Assembly (NCBI GenBank): GCA_934120045.1
Contig: CAKOTF010000001.1
Span: 1-64,000 of the forward strand
Direction of reading: 5' to 3'
Source: an uncultured Clostridia bacterium
GTDB taxonomy: Bacteria; Bacillota; Clostridia; TANB77; CAG-508
DNA length: 64,000 bases
Positions 45,969 through 53,927 of the stretch are shown piece after piece; the stretch's first letter is position 1; each line of letters begins with the position of its first letter. Position numbers and translations under genes: made by a program. Below the pieces are notes generated by a model, which ran no database searches, had not been told where the DNA came from, and saw only the letters and a program-made list of their open reading frames with translations.

Positions 45969-46151
45969 TCATACATAGAAAAACATCTTCTCATCTTTTT
46001 TCGCATCAAAATATTTTAATTGTTTTATATACTCTGGTGCATTTTCAACCATTCCATCATACAAAATCTCATTGTTTTCATCAATAACTCTTATATCCAA
46101 AGTCCTTATAGAACCAATTGTCAAATATAATTTTTTTTCTTGTTTTTCCAT
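45969..46151 (-). CDS. 60-residue hypothetical protein
   Basis: Small protein with a strand-rich pattern (KLYLTIGSIRTLDIRVIDENNEILYDG), next to the repressor gene on the same strand. It is preceded by GGAAGAT. No family known. Confidence 0.5.
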   Translation of the reverse strand: MEKQEKKLYLTIGSIRTLDIRVIDENNEILYDGMVENAPEYIKQLKYFDAKKDEKMFFYV

Positions 46152-46261
46152 ATTATCTTCCTTCTACTATTTGATATAAATTTCTTTCTATATATTTATA
46201 TATATCATATGAAAATAAAATTTTCAAATCAAATTTCCAAAAACAAAGAGTAATTATTAAA

Positions 46262-46630
46262 CTAATTACTCTTTTTACTCGTATTATTATTTATTTCCCC
46301 ACTTACATATCCATCTATAGTTGCTATGCACCTATAAAGCATTCCTAATTTATTTGAATCTGCCTTATTAATTATATTTAACACTGCTCTTTTAATTGTT
46401 AATGTATCATTATCCTTTTTTCCATATAAAATATAATCCGTATCAATTCCTGTTGCTGAAGCAATTTTATCAAGAGTTGATATACTAAATAAAAATTCTC
46501 CCCTTTCAACTTGTCCTACATATCTTGTTGTTAAATTACACCTTTTTGCAAAAGCCTCCCTAGACTCATTAAAATATTCTACTCTGATTTCTCTAATTCT
46601 TTCCCCTATAAGTATCTTATCTAGAGCCAT
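46262..46630 (-). CDS. XRE/cI-type repressor
   Basis: The 122-residue protein has an N-terminal helix-turn-helix (IGERIREIRVEYFNESREAFAKRCNLTTRYVGQVERG) and a short C-terminal part. Its position next to a divergent promoter region and a Tn916-like module suggests it holds the element silent. A perfect dyad, ACTTTG-C-CAAAGT, lies at 46720-46732. Confidence 0.85.
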   Translation of the reverse strand: MALDKILIGERIREIRVEYFNESREAFAKRCNLTTRYVGQVERGEFLFSISTLDKIASATGIDTDYILYGKKDNDTLTIKRAVLNIINKADSNKLGMLYRCIATIDGYVSGEINNNTSKKSN

Positions 46631-47005
46631 TCTCCAAACCTCCTAAAGCATCTGTTCACACAAGATATTTTACATTCTTTTTGTAAAAGATTATATACTT
46701 TAAAACTCTAAAGATTTATACTTTGCCAAAGTAATATCTTTTTTAAACTTCTGTATTATCAATGCTTTTAGGTTTTTGTATCATAAAAATACCATATTTT
46801 CCTATCTTTCACGATACAAAATTCGACATTTTTCATAAACTTCTTACTATATAATGCCATCATGGGTTTGATAGACCTGTTTTAGATGAATGTATCTCTA
46901 AAGATATGGTAAAAGTAACTAGAGAAAAATTTATAGCTTAAACACGTCTATTAAGCCATTTTTAATATACAATTAAAAATTTTAGTAAAGGAGGTTTTTA
47001 TTTTT
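46631..47005. other. Divergent control region of the element
   Basis: It holds the dyad ACTTTGCCAAAGT (46720-46732, likely repressor operator), a TATAAT box at 46850-46855 on the plus strand, and an open stretch of about 28 codons without a start ending at 46941. AAAGGAGG at 46988 is the ribosome site of the leader frame below. Confidence 0.5.
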
Positions 47006-47074
47006 TTGCGTTCCTCTTTAATAGGAATGTCAAGCCTAAATCGTAGATTTAGGAGGAACGCTTATGGAAAATAA
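47006..47074 (+). promoter_or_regulatory. Leader peptide and RNA hairpin before the sigma-like gene
   Basis: A UUG frame 12 bases after AGGAGG encodes 22 residues, MRSSLIGMSSLNRRFRRNAY then GK. It has five Arg codons, including tandem AGG AGG, and ends inside the next gene. The same RNA folds: GCGTTCCTC (47008-47016) pairs with GAGGAACGC (47053-47061), enclosing CCTAAATC/GATTTAGG. The outer stem hides the ribosome site of the gene at 47064, so ribosomes on the leader could open it. Confidence 0.55.
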
Positions 47075-47468
47075 AAGCATTCAAAGTAAAAGGTTTGATA
47101 GTTTCCTTAATAAAACTATTATCTTATCTTCAAAAAGATATTATAAAAATGAAATAACAAAAGACTTCAAAGAACTAAAGATTATAGATGACGAAAATTA
47201 TTCTGAATATATAAAAAAATATATCCAATACGATGAAGTCTATAATTTTGATTTTATAGACAATTTTAAAGCTGATTTTGAAAACATTGAGCTTGTTTGT
47301 GCTCTTAAATCACTGTCAAACATTGAGTTGACAGTGATTTTTTTATTATATCAAGAACAACTAACAAGTTCTGAAGCAAGTAAAATTTTAAAAATATGCT
47401 CTGATTCTGTTACCAGAATTAAAAGAAGAGCTTTAAAAAAAATAAAAAAATATTTGGAGGAAAAATAA
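47064..47468 (+). CDS. Sigma-70-like regulator, Tn916 Orf7 type
   Basis: The 134-residue protein ends in a region-4-like helix-turn-helix (LKSLSNIELTVIFLLYQEQLTSSEASKIL, then KICSDSVTRIKRRALKKIKKY). In Tn916 a protein of this type switches on transfer and excision genes. It follows a structured leader and is next to the HTH_16 gene. Confidence 0.8.
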   Translation: MENKSIQSKRFDSFLNKTIILSSKRYYKNEITKDFKELKIIDDENYSEYIKKYIQYDEVYNFDFIDNFKADFENIELVCALKSLSNIELTVIFLLYQEQLTSSEASKILKICSDSVTRIKRRALKKIKKYLEEK

Positions 47469-47472
47469 TAAT

Positions 47473-47652
47473 ATGGATAAAGAAACTTTATATGAATTAG
47501 GAAAAAAAGCTAAAAATGGTGATGAAATTGCTTTAATAAAAATAATCGATAATAAAAGAAATATGATAAAAAAATATTCTTTTGGAGATGAAGATAGATA
47601 TCAATACATAATAGAAAGGCTTATAATTGGCATTAAAAATTATAAATTTTAA
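47473..47652 (+). CDS. HTH_16 domain protein, Tn916 Orf8 type
   Basis: The 59-residue protein has the pattern LYELGKKAKNGDEIALIKII and a Tyr-containing end (DRYQYIIERLIIGIKNYKF), typical of the conjugative-transposon HTH_16 domain. It starts 4 bp after the stop of the sigma-like gene, so the pair is coupled. Confidence 0.75.
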   Translation: MDKETLYELGKKAKNGDEIALIKIIDNKRNMIKKYSFGDEDRYQYIIERLIIGIKNYKF

Positions 47653-47736
47653 ATAATTTAATAAGATGGTCGGATTTTCACTTCAAATCGTATGTAAATA
47701 TAGTGAAGGGCAAATTAAAAGGAAGCACTATATTCT

Positions 47737-47765
47737 AGACAGATAAGACAAGCTCTTATCTGTCT
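47737..47765 (+). terminator. Perfect hairpin in the control operon
   Basis: AGACAGATAAGA, loop CAAGC, TCTTATCTGTCT, followed by an AT-rich stretch with short T runs. It could attenuate transcription from the regulators into xis and int. Confidence 0.65.
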
Positions 47766-47793
47766 AATTTATTTTATGAAAGGAGTGAATCTC

Positions 47794-47964
47794 ATGTTTT
47801 TTAGATTTGTATTACTAGGAATATGTCTTACTTTTGTCTTATTCTTTATAGAAGTAATATTTCCAAAACTAACATCACAATTTAATCTTCATAAAGAACA
47901 AAAAAACAAGAAACAAAAACAAGAAAAATTTAGAAAAAAAATGAAAGAATTAGAGATTAAATAA
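47794..47964 (+). CDS. 56-residue single-pass membrane protein
   Basis: Start at ATG 47794 after AAAGGAGTG. One helix (FVLLGICLTFVLFFIEVIF) and a long lysine-rich cytoplasmic tail. Unknown role in the control module. Confidence 0.55.
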   Translation: MFFRFVLLGICLTFVLFFIEVIFPKLTSQFNLHKEQKNKKQKQEKFRKKMKELEIK

Positions 47965-48033
47965 TTTCTCTAATAGCCTTGTCGTATCAAAATAGTGTCG
48001 ACAAAAAATTAACCATAGGTGATAAATAATAAA

Positions 48034-48456
48034 ATGGAAAATTCAAAAGAACTAATTATAAAATATTTTTTCAACGAGCATCTAAAAGTAAAAGAAATTG
48101 CTGAAATAATACATACATCTTCTAGTTACATTACAAAAATTATTAAACTAGATAAAAGATATCTTGAAGAAAAAGAATACAGAAATAATAAATCTAAAGA
48201 AAAAAGAAAAAAAGATCAAAATAAATTTATAAAAAATAAAAGAGAACAAAAAAGAATTTATGATAATTTTGCTTTTGTTGAAGAACAACACAGACTAGCA
48301 TCTTTGGAACTTTCAAAAACAAAACATTTAAGCAATGAAACTTATCGAAAATGGAACATTAGTGCTTATAAATACAACCCTTCAAAACATAGGTATGAAT
48401 TTGATGAAAACCTTGGGCGTTCGGCTGATATACCTAAATATATTAAAGAAAGGTAA
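48034..48456 (+). CDS. Helix-turn-helix protein of the control module
   Basis: I chose ATG 48034. The first 50 residues contain HLKVKEIAEIIHTSSSYITKIIKLDKRY, a helix-turn-helix. A very basic helix and an aromatic C-terminus follow. It may regulate xis and int or help excision. Confidence 0.6.
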   Translation: MENSKELIIKYFFNEHLKVKEIAEIIHTSSSYITKIIKLDKRYLEEKEYRNNKSKEKRKKDQNKFIKNKREQKRIYDNFAFVEEQHRLASLELSKTKHLSNETYRKWNISAYKYNPSKHRYEFDENLGRSADIPKYIKER

Positions 48457-48463
48457 AGAAAAA

Positions 48464-48709
48464 ATGGAAGAGAAATTATTAAAAGTTTTTAAATTAGCTG
48501 ATAAATTGAACACAAAACAAAGTAATATTTTTGCGGAAATTCGTTATTCAGCAAATGAATCACAAAAATTAGAACTACTTATAAGATCAAAAAAAGATTA
48601 TTCATATATTGAAAAATGCGAAATTACTATAACAGAAAATTCCGAAATTAAATGGGATAACATTATTACACTTTTTGAAACTTTTGTTGGGGGTGTATCT
48701 TATGAATAA
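48464..48709 (+). CDS. 81-residue hypothetical protein
   Basis: ATG 48464 follows the ribosome site AAAGGTAAAG. Soluble alpha/beta protein (IRYSANESQKLELLIRSKKD). Its end overlaps the next gene by 8 bp. Function unknown. Confidence 0.5.
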   Translation: MEEKLLKVFKLADKLNTKQSNIFAEIRYSANESQKLELLIRSKKDYSYIEKCEITITENSEIKWDNIITLFETFVGGVSYE

Positions 48710-48908
48710 AAAAGAAGCAATTGCTTATGGTCAAATAGCTTTTGAAAGTATGATGCACTCTGATTTTAAAGGAGAATTAAGTGTTGCTAACTTTGGCATA
48801 GAAATGAAACAGGCCTTCAAAATGTATCCAAGAAATATTGTAGTGAGCATTGCAGAAAGTAAAATTTATGCAGAAAAGAAATTAAAAGATTTGAAAAAAC
48901 GGATGTGA
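48702..48908 (+). CDS. 68-residue hypothetical protein
   Basis: ATG 48702 follows GGGGGTG. Helical protein (KKEAIAYGQIAFESMMHSDF) ending KKRM. The penultimate-but-one codon is CGG (48900). A +1 shift there would instead give a six-residue end before a stop, so this case cannot be decided. Confidence 0.5.
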   Translation: MNKKEAIAYGQIAFESMMHSDFKGELSVANFGIEMKQAFKMYPRNIVVSIAESKIYAEKKLKDLKKRM

Positions 48909-48913
48909 TACAG

Positions 48914-49105
48914 ATGAATAATAATGAAAAACTAGGATTAAATGTTAGTGAAGCTGCTGATTTAATGGGCATAAGTAAAAATCTAATGAGTGAATTAGTA
49001 AAATATCCTGATTTTCCATGTATTAAATTTAAAAGAAGGATTGTTATAAATAGAAACAAATTACAAGATTGGTTTGATAAAAATTCTGGTAGATTTTTTG
49101 TTTAA
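48914..49105 (+). CDS. xis: Excisionase-like MerR-type DNA-binding protein
   Basis: The 63-residue protein is a small winged helix: LGLNVSEAADLMGISKNLMSELVKYPDFPCIKFKRRIVINRNKLQDWF. This is the DNA-binding excisionase (HTH_17) pattern. It lies 98 bp before the integrase gene, as in Tn916, and should bias recombination towards excision. Confidence 0.82.
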   Translation: MNNNEKLGLNVSEAADLMGISKNLMSELVKYPDFPCIKFKRRIVINRNKLQDWFDKNSGRFFV

Positions 49106-49203
49106 CATTGTGTTTTTATAAAAATTACTATATAATAGAAAATATTAAATATTGCGCTTTTTACTTTTTAATGTTCTCTATTTTAATAAATGGAGGCAAA
49201 AAA

Positions 49204-50478
49204 ATGGCAAAAACTTCACCCAAACAACCTGCAAAGAAGAAGAGAAATACAAGAGGAATGGGCTCCATAAGAGCAAAAAATGGTGGTTATGAAGGAAGAA
49301 TCACCGTAAAAGTAAATGGTAAACCAAAACAAATTTCTTTATTTAATAAAGATAAAAGAATTCTAGTTCAAGAAATGATAAAGGCAAAACAAGAATCGAA
49401 TGATAATGAATACATTGAAAAAGATAAAATAACACTTGAACAATGGTTAAAAAAATGGATTCGTATTCATAAAAAGCCTTTTGTTACAGCTAGAACTCTA
49501 CAAGGGTACATTGAAAAAATCAAGGTCAATATACTTCCATATTTAGGCAATTATCCCATCCAAACTCTTGATAGAATGATTTTACAAGAATATTTCTCTG
49601 ATTTAGCAACAGGTAATGAGAAAAAATCAATAAAAAAATATTCACCTAAAACCATTAGGGAAATTAAAAGTATTTTAAATATGGCATTCAAGGATGCTGA
49701 AATAGATAAAATCATAAAAGTAAATCATATTCCTACAATAAAGACACCAAGAGTTCAAAAGAAAAAGAAAAAACCAACATTAACTCCAGCAGAACAACAA
49801 GAATTTATAAAAATAATGTTATCTGAAAATAATGGATTATGTTATATTTTTATTTTAAATACTGGGCTTCGACCTGGTGAAAGTGGTGGTATAAAATGGA
49901 AACATTATAATTATGAAAATTCAAATATACAAGTAATGGACAACTATGGAAAAATAACTTATTATGATGATGATTTTAACAAGTTGGAATCTACTTACGA
50001 AGAAAAAAAATTAAAAACACAATCTAGTTATCGAACTATACCTTTGCAATGCTGGTTAAATGAAATTATGCACGAATATATGTTACTTGTTATGAAAGAA
50101 AAGGGATATACTAAAAAAGAACAACTTGACAATAATTATATGTTTGTGAATAGTTTAGGAAATGCTCTAAGTAGTGACTATTTGTGGGATACTTTAGATA
50201 AGATATTAAAACGACATAACTTTAGACATATAAGTGTATATCAAATTAGACATTTATTTGCAACAAGATGTGTCGATGTCAATATACCTATAAATCAAAT
50301 AAAACAATATTTAGGACACGCACTAGCAAGTACAACTATGGACTTTTATGTAGAGTATGATGAAGATACTAACAAAAAAGAAATAGAGAAACTTGGAGAC
50401 ATCAATAATGTAAATATTATTCCAAAAAGATTGGAAAGCATAAATAATAATTTGTCCCTAATAAAAAATGCAGTTTAA
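49204..50478 (+). CDS. int: Tyrosine integrase of the element
   Basis: The start at ATG 49204 follows GGAGGC. The 424-residue protein has an AP2-like arm-binding N-terminus (KRNTRGMGSIRAKNGGYEGRITVKVNG), a core-binding domain and a catalytic domain. Catalytic residues: Arg in LNTGLRPGESGG, HxxR in VYQIRHLFATR (with an upstream Ile-Gln in place of His-x), GH in YLGHALASTTMDFY and the Tyr of MDFYVEY. It lies 120 bp from attR and is the Tn916-like enzyme acting on the tRNA-fMet site. Confidence 0.92.
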   Translation: MAKTSPKQPAKKKRNTRGMGSIRAKNGGYEGRITVKVNGKPKQISLFNKDKRILVQEMIKAKQESNDNEYIEKDKITLEQWLKKWIRIHKKPFVTARTLQGYIEKIKVNILPYLGNYPIQTLDRMILQEYFSDLATGNEKKSIKKYSPKTIREIKSILNMAFKDAEIDKIIKVNHIPTIKTPRVQKKKKKPTLTPAEQQEFIKIMLSENNGLCYIFILNTGLRPGESGGIKWKHYNYENSNIQVMDNYGKITYYDDDFNKLESTYEEKKLKTQSSYRTIPLQCWLNEIMHEYMLLVMKEKGYTKKEQLDNNYMFVNSLGNALSSDYLWDTLDKILKRHNFRHISVYQIRHLFATRCVDVNIPINQIKQYLGHALASTTMDFYVEYDEDTNKKEIEKLGDINNVNIIPKRLESINNNLSLIKNAV

Positions 50479-50496
50479 GGGACATTAAAGGGACAT
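50476..50496. repeat. Candidate integrase arm sites, right end
   Basis: TTTAAGGGACATTAAAGGGACA holds two direct copies of TAA(A)GGGACA beginning at the int stop codon. The same pair is at 4121-4139, and an inverted copy is at 4269-4279. Confidence 0.5.
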
Positions 50497-50600
50497 TGAA
50501 AAAAAACAGTAAAATTTAGCAATAGAGGAAAACTCTACATAGGTTGCAGGAGTAAGAATAAGAGACGTTTTATAAAACAATTCTAAAGAAACATATTGCC

Positions 50601-50815
50601 GGGCTCATAACCCAAAGGTCGGTAGTTCGAGTCTATCCCCCGCAACCACTTTGGAAGTTTTTGCCTAAAGGGATGTCCCTTTAAGTAATTAAAATATATA
50701 AGATTTTACTAGAAATAGTAAAGTCTTTTTTTATTACAAAAATAAATAACAGAGATGATAAAATGTTACACTTTATAATAGGATTATTTTTAGGGGCTAA
50801 TCTTAGCCTCTTTTT
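50601..50815. repeat. attR: 215-bp direct repeat, right copy with tRNA 3' half
   Basis: The copy begins GGGCTCATAACCC and holds a tRNA-fMet 3' half whose T stem is GGTAG/CTATC. It then has the terminator and the first 16 codons of the 30-residue peptide before diverging in a T run. The tRNA 5' half is absent, so no tRNA is made here. Confidence 0.88.
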
Positions 50816-50943
50816 TTTATAAATTTGCATTATTTTTAGCTAAATTCATATAATTAGTCTTTCACTTTATAGATAATTTTATTTTCTTTTTGGTTGCAAA
50901 AATAAATATTTACATATTTATTAATATAATATTTTCAAAATTC

Positions 50944-50972
50944 TTGCAATATCAACAAAATGATGCTATAAT
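50944..50972 (+). promoter_or_regulatory. Promoter of the AAA-M41 gene
   Basis: TTGCAA (50944-50949) and TATAAT (50967-50972) with a 17-bp spacer, about 35 bases before the start codon. Confidence 0.8.
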
Positions 50973-51007
50973 GGTTTCCATAAAACATTTGAAAGGAGTT
51001 TTATACT

Positions 51008-52960
51008 ATGAAAAAGATCGCATTATCAGAAGAAGTAAAAAAAGTCGTTCGGCAAATGGTAAATACTCAAAAAGAGTATGACCTCGAAAAGCTTACCATT
51101 TTTACTTTATTTGACTCATTAATGACAATTGGATGGTTTTCATCTTTACTTGCAAAATATTCTTCTTGCAGTTTAAATGAAATCATAGGGAACATTCAGG
51201 ATGTACTAAAAGAAACTAATTCTGATTTTTGTGAAAAGGAGGCAGAAACCGAAGACGAAATTGATTACTTTACAGAAGTATTAAAAGATTCTGGAGTTGA
51301 AAATTACTCATCTATCAAATTTTCTCAGAATCTTGCGAACACATTTACCGATGCACTCAAAGACGCAGAGAACTTAGAGTGTTCTGAAATAACTCTTCCA
51401 AATATCATCACAACTATTTTCCTTAATTTATCTGACGAACTAGTTGATTTTATCAATATCATTGATACTAATGTTACATTCTTGTTGACTGAAGTAGCAG
51501 CAATGGAAACAATTGATTTAATGAATGAGTCTTCTGAAGATGATGAATTACCTATTCCTGCCTCTCTTTCAAATTGTATTACTGTTTTGAATGATAAATT
51601 CAATGTAAATCAGAAATGTACAATTCTTGGAAGAGATAAAGAAGTAGCAGAAATGTGGAAAACCATGATGAAAAAGACCAAGAGAAACATCATTTTGGTT
51701 GGTGAACCTGGTGTTGGCAAATCTTCAGTTGTTTACAAAATTGCTTGCGATATTGTCACAGGCAATTGTCCTGAAGAGTTTGAAGATTATGTTGTTTTAT
51801 CACTTGATGTAAACAATTTGATTGCTGGCACTATGTATCGTGGACAAGCTGAACAACGCTATCAAGATCTAATTTCTTTGCTTGAACTTTATGATAATAT
51901 AATTTTGTTCATTGATGAAATTCATATGATTGTTGGAGCTGGAGCAAGTTCTGGAGAAAAATCACAGGATTTTTCCAATGCACTTAAACCTATTCTTGCT
52001 GGTAATGAAGCTATCATCATTGGTGCAACAACCAGTGAAGAATATGAAAAATATTTTAAGAATGAGGGGGCTTTAAAACGCAGGTTCCGCAATATCCAAA
52101 TTAAAGAACCAAAATCTACAGAAGTCTATCAAATGTTAAAAGAATCAATTCATCAGCTGGAAAATTTTCATGGAGTAATTATCTCCAGAAGAATGATTGA
52201 TTCTATAATCTTCTATGCAGCTTGTTTCAATTTCACTACGCGTAACCCAGACCGTACCATTGATCTTGTCGACCTTGCAATGGTTCAAGCAAAACTAAAT
52301 AACAAAAAACATGTAGATCGAAATTGTATCTTAAAAAATTTTGATGCTAATTTTGAACAATATAAAAAAATGCCATATTCTTCGAAATTGCAGACTTCCT
52401 ATCATGAAATTGGTCATTTTATCATTAAACGTTTTTCCGGAAGATTAGTTGATTTCGATACCCTAGCAATTTCGATTATTCCAACAGAAAATTATTGGGG
52501 AGTAAATGTTTTTGATAGAACTGATGCCGTTCCGAATGATAACAGAGATTATTTCATTGACTTAATTGCATCTTTTCTTGCTGGTAGAATTGCAGAAAAA
52601 ATTTTCTTGAATCAACCCAACAATTCTGGTGCAAGCAATGATTTGGAACAGGCGACAAAATATGCCTATAACATGGTTACTCGTTATGGCATGTCCAAAG
52701 ATCTTTGTCAAAATCGAGTCTATTTCGATGATGGCATTCGCAATTTGCAAAACTCGGTGTTAACAACAAAGATTAATACTGAAATTGAGGCAATAATAAA
52801 ACAGGCAGGTGAAAGAGCAAAAACATTATTAAGAACGCATGAAAAACTTGTGAAAGTTTTAGCAGCTGAACTGTCCAAAAAAGGAATTTTAAGCAAATTT
52901 GAGTTAGAAAAAATCATTAGTACTGTAGAACTTCCTGACTCACCCAAAACAATAGTATAA
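51008..52960 (+). CDS. ClpB-type AAA+ ATPase fused to an FtsH-type M41 metalloprotease
   Basis: The 650-residue protein has a helical N-terminal domain (1-190) and a ClpA/B-like ATPase module: Walker A GEPGVGKSS near 231, Walker B ILFIDEIH near 300, sensor GATTSEEYEKYF, Arg finger LKRRFRNI. A C-terminal M41 peptidase follows: HEIGHF near 465 and SGASNDLEQAT near 540, whose Asp is the third zinc ligand in FtsH. No membrane helix is present, unlike FtsH. GC content is above that of its neighbours, and Arg15 is an in-frame CGG. AAAGGAG ribosome site and own terminator: a single-gene unit. Confidence 0.85.
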   Translation: MKKIALSEEVKKVVRQMVNTQKEYDLEKLTIFTLFDSLMTIGWFSSLLAKYSSCSLNEIIGNIQDVLKETNSDFCEKEAETEDEIDYFTEVLKDSGVENYSSIKFSQNLANTFTDALKDAENLECSEITLPNIITTIFLNLSDELVDFINIIDTNVTFLLTEVAAMETIDLMNESSEDDELPIPASLSNCITVLNDKFNVNQKCTILGRDKEVAEMWKTMMKKTKRNIILVGEPGVGKSSVVYKIACDIVTGNCPEEFEDYVVLSLDVNNLIAGTMYRGQAEQRYQDLISLLELYDNIILFIDEIHMIVGAGASSGEKSQDFSNALKPILAGNEAIIIGATTSEEYEKYFKNEGALKRRFRNIQIKEPKSTEVYQMLKESIHQLENFHGVIISRRMIDSIIFYAACFNFTTRNPDRTIDLVDLAMVQAKLNNKKHVDRNCILKNFDANFEQYKKMPYSSKLQTSYHEIGHFIIKRFSGRLVDFDTLAISIIPTENYWGVNVFDRTDAVPNDNRDYFIDLIASFLAGRIAEKIFLNQPNNSGASNDLEQATKYAYNMVTRYGMSKDLCQNRVYFDDGIRNLQNSVLTTKINTEIEAIIKQAGERAKTLLRTHEKLVKVLAAELSKKGILSKFELEKIISTVELPDSPKTIV

Positions 52961-52968
52961 CTCTATGA

Positions 52969-52995
52969 GGTAGGAGCATATGCTCCTACCTTTTT
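52969..52995. terminator. Terminator between AAA-M41 and comEA
   Basis: GGTAGGAGCA, loop TA, TGCTCCTACC, then TTTTT. It ends the plus-strand gene nine bases after its stop and touches the end of comEA. Confidence 0.85.
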
Positions 52996-53824
52996 ATACA
53001 TAAATATACTTTTTTATTTCATCATATTTATTATCACCTATACCACTAACATTTTTTAATTCTTCTATTGATGTAAATTTACCATTTTCTCTCCTATAAT
53101 TTATGATTCTTAATGCCAATGACGGGCCTATTCCTGGTAAAGTTTCTAATTCTGTTTGAGTTGCTGTATTAATATTAACATTAGAAATTTTAAATGCTGA
53201 TTCACTTTTACTTGATTTATCATCAAATGTTAATGACGAAGTTTTTCCATTGTTAGAATTTGCATCATTTTTTTCATCTCCTGAGCTCATTGTTATATAT
53301 TCAAAATTAGAATTATCTCTTAATTCTTTACTGCTTGGTATATTTACTTTCATTCCATCTTGCAACATATATACTAAATTCACTTTCATAATATCTGCAT
53401 TAGAAGTAACTCCTCCTGCACAATCTATTGCATCTGATATTCTGCTTCCATATGGTAATACAATAACACCTGGATTATTTACTTCTCCAGTTATATACAC
53501 ATATATTTTTTCATTTGCACTATCTTCTAACTTAGATTGAGTAGCTTCCGTAATCTTCTCTTCGCTTTCTTGTATTTCCATTTCTTCTATATCTTCAATA
53601 ACTTCCTCATTTATTTTAATATTTTCTTGTTGTACATCCTCTTCATTTATTTCATTATCTATAATTGACTCTTCCTCAAATTTTTCAATTTTATTATTTT
53701 CTTTAGGTATACTTTTTTCTACATTTATATATACAATTATCAATACAACTATTATACATATAATCACTAAAGACTTACTTTTTATTATTTTTACTAATCT
53801 ATTTTTTAAATTCATAAATATCAA
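52994..53824 (-). CDS. comEA: ComEA-like DNA-binding protein
   Basis: The 276-residue protein has an N-terminal membrane helix, an acidic linker, an SLBB domain (KIYVYITGEVNNPGVIVLPYG) and a C-terminal double helix-hairpin-helix (NINTATQTELETLPGIGPSLALRI, then EELKNVSGIGDNKYDEI). It binds DNA at the cell surface for competence-type uptake. Confidence 0.9.
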   Translation of the reverse strand: MIFMNLKNRLVKIIKSKSLVIICIIVVLIIVYINVEKSIPKENNKIEKFEEESIIDNEINEEDVQQENIKINEEVIEDIEEMEIQESEEKITEATQSKLEDSANEKIYVYITGEVNNPGVIVLPYGSRISDAIDCAGGVTSNADIMKVNLVYMLQDGMKVNIPSSKELRDNSNFEYITMSSGDEKNDANSNNGKTSSLTFDDKSSKSESAFKISNVNINTATQTELETLPGIGPSLALRIINYRRENGKFTSIEELKNVSGIGDNKYDEIKKYIYV

Positions 53825-53927
53825 TCCTTTCTTTAATTCTTAATTATTTTTCAATTTTATATTAATATCCTTGAATTTAATTTATAAATAAGTTATTATA
53901 TTAATACAAGAAAGGATGTTAATACAT

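Larger units (their letters stand above)
4195..50600. mobile_element. Integrative and conjugative element of about 46.4 kb in tRNA-fMet
   Basis: The element lies between direct repeats at the tRNA anticodon stem-loop. Its tyrosine integrase and Xis-like gene are beside the right end. It carries pilin, PrgI, VirB4, VirB6-like, M23 peptidase, VirD4, PcfJ, PcfK, SSB and a Tn916-like regulatory module. No canonical relaxase was recognised. It also has ABC transport, signalling and surface genes as cargo. Seven genes carry +1 C insertions at CGGN sites. Confidence 0.9.

Noticed and set aside
48702..48908. CGG at 48900 as a twelfth shift site
   Set aside because: The unshifted end (RM) and the shifted end (six residues) are both short, so the case cannot be decided.
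4195..50600. Prophage interpretation of the element
   Set aside because: There are no capsid, terminase, portal or tail genes, whereas a type IV secretion set is present.
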